Below are positions 7,126 through 11,031 of a stretch of DNA of 11,031 nucleotides, piece after piece (positions within the stretch are counted from its first letter, which is position 1; the number at the start of each line of letters is the position of its first letter). This stretch comes from Polynucleobacter meluiroseus. Lineage in GTDB: Bacteria; Pseudomonadota; Gammaproteobacteria; Burkholderiales; Burkholderiaceae. The stretch covers positions 1-11,031 of the forward strand of contig CALQED020000019.1 in the NCBI GenBank assembly GCA_943329505.2. The letters run 5' to 3'. The translations under genes were made by a program, and so were the position numbers. The notes under the pieces are model-generated. The model saw only the letters and a program-made list of their open reading frames with translations, ran no database searches and was not told the origin of the DNA.

Positions 7126-7130
7126 CTCCC
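7126..7130 (-). promoter_or_regulatory. Ribosome binding site of aceA
   Basis: GGGAG on the minus strand lies 6 bases (AAAAAC) before the aceA ATG, a strong Shine-Dalgarno match that fixes the start. Confidence 0.8.
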
Positions 7131-7242
7131 TAAGTTAAATAAGTGCTCCAAAATTTGAGACCTCTTCAGACCCATTCAAGTCTTATGTCTTATATAAGAG
7201 TTTAGAGACTTCATGAAACCCCACAAGGGGAAAAAGCGATTT

Positions 7243-7272
7243 TTAATAAATTATTTAACTATTACAAATCAA
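7243..7272 (-). promoter_or_regulatory. Candidate sigma-70 promoter of aceA
   Basis: On the minus strand TTGATT (7267-7272) and TATTAA (7243-7248) are 18 bases apart, each 4/6 to consensus, which would give a leader of roughly 115 bases. The region is very AT-rich, so chance matches are easy; TATAAG (7276-7281) and TATATA inside the 7188-7199 palindrome are alternatives without good -35 boxes. Confidence 0.3.
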
Positions 7273-7297
7273 TTACTTATAAAGTATTTTTTGTAAT
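7261..7297. repeat. Nested dyad upstream of aceA
   Basis: ATTACAAA (7261-7268) and TTTGTAAT (7290-7297) are perfect 8-bp inverted arms separated by 21 bases. Near the same centre lie the inner arms TACTT and AAGTA (7274-7286). It overlaps the -35 box of the candidate aceA promoter, a position suited to a regulator site. Function is inferred. Confidence 0.5.
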
Positions 7298-7393
7298 GTG
7301 GAATAGATGCCCACCCCACGAAATTGATGCAAGCTACCCATAAGGCACTGTATTTTACGCAGTGTAATGAGATTTCATATGATGAAAGAGGGA

Positions 7394-8629
7394 TTAAGCG
7401 GCTTTAGGAATAGCCCGGGAAGAGACTTTAAAGACCGTTGGAATAATCATCAGCTGGAAGAAGGCAATGCCCAGAAATAATGCTTTGGGTAGCCCAGCGT
7501 CCATAAATAAGCCAAAGATAAAAGGTCCGACTGCAGCGCCCAGATCAATCCCTGAGTACACAATTCCATAGACACGCCCAGAGACGCCTTTTGGAGTGGC
7601 AGCTTTCACCAGTAAGTCTCTTGAAGGTGCTACTGCACCGTATCCAAATCCAATAGCCACAAAAAGAATTGGAATGAGTTCAATTGCTATCCAACCGCTA
7701 GCTAGCAGGAGAGACATCAAAATCGTCAGTGACAGGCAAGTTGTAACGGTTCGCTCTGGTGCCCGCAGTTTTGCCGCTAAATATCCACCAACCAAAACCC
7801 CACCAGCACTACCCAATGCTAAAAGAGTGATGAAATAACTACCTACATTCAAGGGAATTTCATAAATACCAAAGAGTGCACTCGGCGCAAAAGATTGCAA
7901 GCTTGAAGTTGTAGCCATGCTGAAGAAAAAGAAAATCCAACATAGCCACACTGAAGTTAACTTCAAAAATGCAAATACACTTTCCGGAGTGCCGCTGGGA
8001 TTGGCGCCCTGGGTGCTTGCATGAGTGTTGTCATGGCGCTCTTGAACATTATCAAGTAGGTAGCTTTTATTCAACCATAGAATGAACAGAATCATCACTT
8101 CTAATAAAGCTGCTGCCAGAAAAGCAATTCGCCAATCCGTCAGTTGCGCAATCGCCACCATAAATGCTGGCGCAGCCGCCCAACCCAAGTAACCAGTGAT
8201 GCCATGCATTGAGTAGGCATAAGGTAAATTCGGGGGTGATACCTTGTGATTGATTAAAGTGTAATCGACCGGGTGAAAGATACCGTTACCGCATCCCGCA
8301 ATCACTGCGCCTACTAGCAACATGAAATAACCGTTACTTTGGGAATAGATCAGCGCTGCCAGAATGAGCAAACTAATGCCCGAAAATAAAACAGGTCTCG
8401 CCCCAATGCGATCCACTAAAAATCCTGAGCCCGCTTGTGCCATACAAGAGACTACGAAGAAGATCGACATTAGCAAACCGAGCTCTGCATAGTTCAGTGC
8501 AAATGCATCCTTCAACCACGGAAACATGGGAGGAAGAATTAAATGAAAGAAATGGGAGCTGCCGTGAGCCAGGCTAAGAAGAGCAATCACCCGGACATCA
8601 CTGGCACGCTTACTAAGCGCAACAGTCAT
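7394..8629 (-). CDS. Major facilitator superfamily transporter, Fsr-like (probable exporter)
   Basis: A 411-residue inner-membrane protein with about 12 hydrophobic helices in two halves and a polar central loop (about 188-218). The MFS motif A appears as GFLVDRIGARP (69-79), and its pseudo-repeat region in the second half is GYLAAKLRAPER (282-293). SLAHGSSHFFHLILPPMFPW (19-38) and GIFHP (116-120) resemble the fosmidomycin-resistance (Fsr) branch of MFS, whose members export small molecules by proton antiport. The substrate is unknown. The ATG at 8629 has no clear ribosome binding site. The gene follows clpB by 52 bases that include a hairpin (8647-8662). Its stop is 274 bases before aceA. 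Assignment to MFS is secure; the Fsr link rests on remembered motifs. Confidence 0.88.
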   Translation of the reverse strand: MTVALSKRASDVRVIALLSLAHGSSHFFHLILPPMFPWLKDAFALNYAELGLLMSIFFVVSCMAQAGSGFLVDRIGARPVLFSGISLLILAALIYSQSNGYFMLLVGAVIAGCGNGIFHPVDYTLINHKVSPPNLPYAYSMHGITGYLGWAAAPAFMVAIAQLTDWRIAFLAAALLEVMILFILWLNKSYLLDNVQERHDNTHASTQGANPSGTPESVFAFLKLTSVWLCWIFFFFSMATTSSLQSFAPSALFGIYEIPLNVGSYFITLLALGSAGGVLVGGYLAAKLRAPERTVTTCLSLTILMSLLLASGWIAIELIPILFVAIGFGYGAVAPSRDLLVKAATPKGVSGRVYGIVYSGIDLGAAVGPFIFGLFMDAGLPKALFLGIAFFQLMIIPTVFKVSSRAIPKAA

Positions 8630-8646
8630 GTACCGAGTTTACTAGT

Positions 8647-8662
8647 GCAGGAAAATTCCTGC
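8647..8662. repeat. Short inverted repeat between clpB and the MFS gene
   Basis: GCAGGA-AAAT-TCCTGC gives a 6-bp stem with a 4-base loop (7 bp if the loop closes to 2). On the minus strand the T6 run lies before the stem and not after it, so it does not fit an intrinsic terminator for clpB. It might affect access to the MFS start about 18 bases downstream. Confidence 0.4.
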
Positions 8663-8681
8663 CAAAAAACGATTTAAGAGC

Positions 8682-11031
8682 TCAGTGAACCTGTCGGGTA
8701 AAGCTAAATTCGCCTTTTTTATCTACATCTACAGGCACCACATCTTTAGGGCCGAACTTGCCTTCCAAAATCATCTTGGAAACGGGATTCTCAATATACT
8801 GCTGGATTGCTCGCTTGAGTGGTCTAGCCCCAAATACTGGATCAAAGCCAACCTCAGCGATCTTGCTTAAGGCCGCATCACTAACATCGAGCTGCATATC
8901 GACTTTAGCCAAGCGATCTGACAAGTTTTTGAGCAAGATCTTCGCAATATTGGCAATGTTACCTTTATCTAAACCATGGAACACCACAATCTCATCGATC
9001 CGGTTTAAGAACTCAGGGCGGAAGTGATTCTTGAGCTCCTCAAATACAGCATCCTTGATTTCTGACTGCTTCTTATCGGTCATTGACTGAATCAAATGCG
9101 AACCAATATTGCTCGTCATCACAATCACGGTGTTCTTAAAGTCTACGGTACGACCTTGACCATCCGTTAAACGACCATCATCAAGTACTTGTAAGAGTAC
9201 GTTAAAGACATCGGGGTGTGCTTTTTCAATTTCATCAAACAGAATGACGCTATAAGGATGACGTCGAACTTGTTCAGTTAAGTAACCACCCTCTTCATAG
9301 CCAACATAGCCAGGAGGAGCTCCAATTAAACGCGCAACACTATGCTTCTCCATGAACTCACTCATATCAATCCGAATCAAGTGATCTTCGCTATCGAATA
9401 AGAAGCCAGCCAATGCCTTGCAAAGCTCAGTCTTACCAACACCCGTTGGCCCTAAGAATAAGAATGATCCATAAGGACGATTCTCTTCAGACAGACCAGC
9501 ACGAGAGCGTCGGATCGCATCCGATACTGCACGAATGGCCTCTTCTTGACCTACTACGCGCTTATGTAACAACTCTTCCATCTTCAGTAATTTATCGCGC
9601 TCACCCTGCATCATTTTGGATACTGGAATACCTGTCGCCCGAGAAACTACTTCGGCAATTTCTTCGGCACCAACTTGGGTACGCAAGAGCTTGTTCTTCA
9701 CAACACCATTTTTGCTGCCTTTAGCTTCAGCTGCTGCTGCAGACTTGAGCTTAGCTTCTAGCTCTGGTAATTTTCCGTACTGCAATTCAGCAACTTGCTC
9801 TAACTTACCTTCACGTTGCAACTTAGCAATGTCAGCGCGAACTTTTTCAATCTCTTCTTTGAGATTGGCTGCCCCTAAGACAGCACCCTTCTCCGCTTTC
9901 CAGATTTCTTCTAAGTCAGCATACTCGGCACCGAGGCGCTTGATTTCATCTTCGATGAGACCTAAACGTTTCTGTGAGGCCTCATCTTTTTCTTTCTTCA
10001 CTGCTTCACGCTCAATCTTTAATTGAATCAGGCGCCGCTCTAGCTTATCCATCACCTCAGGCTTAGAATCAATCTCCATCCGAATACGAGAACCAGCTTC
10101 GTCAATCAGGTCGATCGCTTTATCTGGTAAAAAACGATCAGTGATATAGCGATGCGATAACTCCGCAGCAGCCACAATCGCAGGATCAGTAATCTCAATG
10201 CCATGGTGGAGCTCGTAACGCTCTTGCAAACCACGCAAGATCGCAATCGTCGCCTCAACGCTTGGCTCTTCTACCATCACTTTTTGAAAGCGCCGCTCTA
10301 GAGCAGCATCTTTTTCAATGTACTTACGGTATTCATCTAAAGTCGTTGCGCCGATGCAATGTAATTCACCGCGCGCTAAGGCAGGCTTGAGCATATTGCC
10401 GGCATCCATTGCGCCATCACCCTTACCAGCGCCTACCATCGTATGAATCTCATCGATAAAGATGATGGTTTGTCCTTCATCTTTAGCAACATCACTAAGG
10501 ACTGCTTTCAAACGCTCTTCGAACTCACCACGATACTTGGCACCTGCCAATAACAGCGCCATATCCAAGACCAACACCCGTTTGTTCTTCAGAGTTTCAG
10601 GAACCTCGCCATTGACAATGCGCTGCGCTAAACCTTCAACAATCGCAGTCTTACCTACGCCTGGCTCCCCAATCAGCACGGGATTATTCTTGCCACGGCG
10701 TTGCAAAATCTGAATGGTGCGACGAATCTCATCGTCCCGACCAATCACAGGATCTAACTTGCCCATCCGCGCACGCTCGGTTAAATCAATGGTGTATTTC
10801 TTTAAGGCCTCACGCTGACCTTCAGCATCTGCACTATTCACTGAATCTCCTCCGCGCACTAAATCAATAGCCGCCTCTAACGATTTACGATTTAAACCAT
10901 TTTCACGTGCAAGCTTACCAAGCTCACCCTTGTCATCAGCCACCACTAGCAAAAATAACTCGCCAGCGATAAATTGATCATTACGCTTATTGGCTTCTTT
11001 TTCACATAAGTTGAGCCAGTTACTTAAGTCA
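8682..11031 (-). CDS. clpB: ATP-dependent chaperone ClpB (protein disaggregase), 5'-truncated by the window edge
   Basis: ClpB is a hexameric AAA+ machine that, with DnaK/DnaJ/GrpE, pulls aggregated proteins through its pore after heat stress. The frame stays open to the window edge, so the start is outside; 782 residues are visible and about 85 N-terminal ones are missing by comparison with E. coli (857). Counting from the first visible codon: end of the N-domain (1-about 45), first ATPase domain with GEPGVGKT (121-128), pore segment KYRGEFEER (165-173), IIFIDE (189-194) and an arginine-finger region ERRFQKV (245-251). A coiled-coil M-domain spans about 320-440. The second ATPase domain has GPTGVGKT (527-534), GYVGYEEGG (574-582), VILFDE (595-600) and sensor-2 GARPLKR (734-740). 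The M-domain separates it from ClpA/ClpX partners of ClpP. All nucleotide-binding motifs look intact. An Ala/Lys/Gly-rich segment (about 430-446) links the M-domain to the second ATPase. Confidence 0.98.
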   Translation of the reverse strand, partial: DLSNWLNLCEKEANKRNDQFIAGELFLLVVADDKGELGKLARENGLNRKSLEAAIDLVRGGDSVNSADAEGQREALKKYTIDLTERARMGKLDPVIGRDDEIRRTIQILQRRGKNNPVLIGEPGVGKTAIVEGLAQRIVNGEVPETLKNKRVLVLDMALLLAGAKYRGEFEERLKAVLSDVAKDEGQTIIFIDEIHTMVGAGKGDGAMDAGNMLKPALARGELHCIGATTLDEYRKYIEKDAALERRFQKVMVEEPSVEATIAILRGLQERYELHHGIEITDPAIVAAAELSHRYITDRFLPDKAIDLIDEAGSRIRMEIDSKPEVMDKLERRLIQLKIEREAVKKEKDEASQKRLGLIEDEIKRLGAEYADLEEIWKAEKGAVLGAANLKEEIEKVRADIAKLQREGKLEQVAELQYGKLPELEAKLKSAAAAEAKGSKNGVVKNKLLRTQVGAEEIAEVVSRATGIPVSKMMQGERDKLLKMEELLHKRVVGQEEAIRAVSDAIRRSRAGLSEENRPYGSFLFLGPTGVGKTELCKALAGFLFDSEDHLIRIDMSEFMEKHSVARLIGAPPGYVGYEEGGYLTEQVRRHPYSVILFDEIEKAHPDVFNVLLQVLDDGRLTDGQGRTVDFKNTVIVMTSNIGSHLIQSMTDKKQSEIKDAVFEELKNHFRPEFLNRIDEIVVFHGLDKGNIANIAKILLKNLSDRLAKVDMQLDVSDAALSKIAEVGFDPVFGARPLKRAIQQYIENPVSKMILEGKFGPKDVVPVDVDKKGEFSFTRQVH

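Larger units (their letters stand above)
7120..7393 (-). promoter_or_regulatory. aceA upstream region, AT-rich and dyad-rich
   Basis: This 274-base stretch separates the stop of the MFS gene from aceA and encodes no convincing protein. In order away from aceA it holds: GGTCT repeated at a 10-base period (7158-7172), a 12-bp palindrome TCTTATATAAGA (7188-7199), a CCCC-ACAA-GGGG mini-hairpin (7219-7230), an AT-rich core, an 8-bp dyad ATTACAAA/TTTGTAAT (7261-7297), a CACTG/CAGTG hairpin (7346-7362) and TTTCAT/ATGAAA (7373-7387) just past the MFS stop. Glyoxylate-shunt genes are usually controlled by carbon source, and one or more of these dyads may be an operator. None of the regulators can be named from the sequence. 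Confidence 0.6.

Noticed and set aside
8647..8676. Intrinsic terminator after clpB
   Set aside because: The T-run precedes the hairpin on the transcribed strand, so the order is wrong for termination; kept only as an inverted repeat.
9616..10026. 136-codon plus-strand frame inside clpB
   Set aside because: It is antisense to the ClpB M-domain; its Ser/Ala-rich composition is what the complement of helical coding sequence gives.
8682..10952. Start of ClpB at TTG 10952
   Set aside because: The upstream 26 codons to the window edge encode recognisable ClpB N-domain sequence (for example DQFIAGELF).
1..11031. CRISPR array, tRNA/rRNA genes, insertion sequences or phage genes
   Set aside because: No regularly spaced repeats, no cloverleaf-like or rRNA-like sequence, and no transposase or integrase motifs were seen on either strand.

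Overview
The window looks like an ordinary chromosomal stretch of a low-to-moderate-GC betaproteobacterium of the Burkholderiaceae, most likely Polynucleobacter or a close relative. This rests on protein resemblance from memory, on a Bug-type (TctC) binding protein, and on a soluble RnfB of the Burkholderiales kind next to nth; no database search was possible. No tRNA, rRNA, insertion sequence, phage gene or CRISPR array was seen. Both ends cut through genes: phaZ on the left and clpB on the right.

Left part (1-2874, + strand): the C-terminal 351 residues of an intracellular poly(3-hydroxybutyrate) depolymerase with a Cys/Asp/His triad, a hairpin, then a tight three-gene run: an RnfB-like ferredoxin protein without a membrane helix, endonuclease III (nth), and a small DUF1841-family protein whose GTG start lies inside the end of nth.

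Middle and right part (2915-11031, - strand; read right to left): clpB disaggregase, an Fsr-like MFS exporter, isocitrate lyase (aceA), a HIT-family hydrolase, CoA-transferase subunits A and B, and a Bug-type periplasmic binding protein. The last three genes are joined by two 4-base ATGA overlaps. The 274-base region upstream of aceA is the richest non-coding stretch, with several dyads and a plausible promoter. A 10-bp hairpin lies between aceA and the HIT gene.

How they may work together (inference): PhaZ releases 3-hydroxybutyrate from storage granules, a 3-oxoacid CoA-transferase could activate the derived acetoacetate (or 3-oxoadipate), and isocitrate lyase would let the resulting acetyl-CoA feed biosynthesis through the glyoxylate shunt. 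nth and clpB serve DNA repair and protein disaggregation. I do not see a clearly new system. The points most worth checking are the orphan RnfB-nth-DUF1841 unit, the conserved-looking His/Glu pattern of the DUF1841 protein, the binding protein coupled to a CoA-transferase, and the dyads around aceA.
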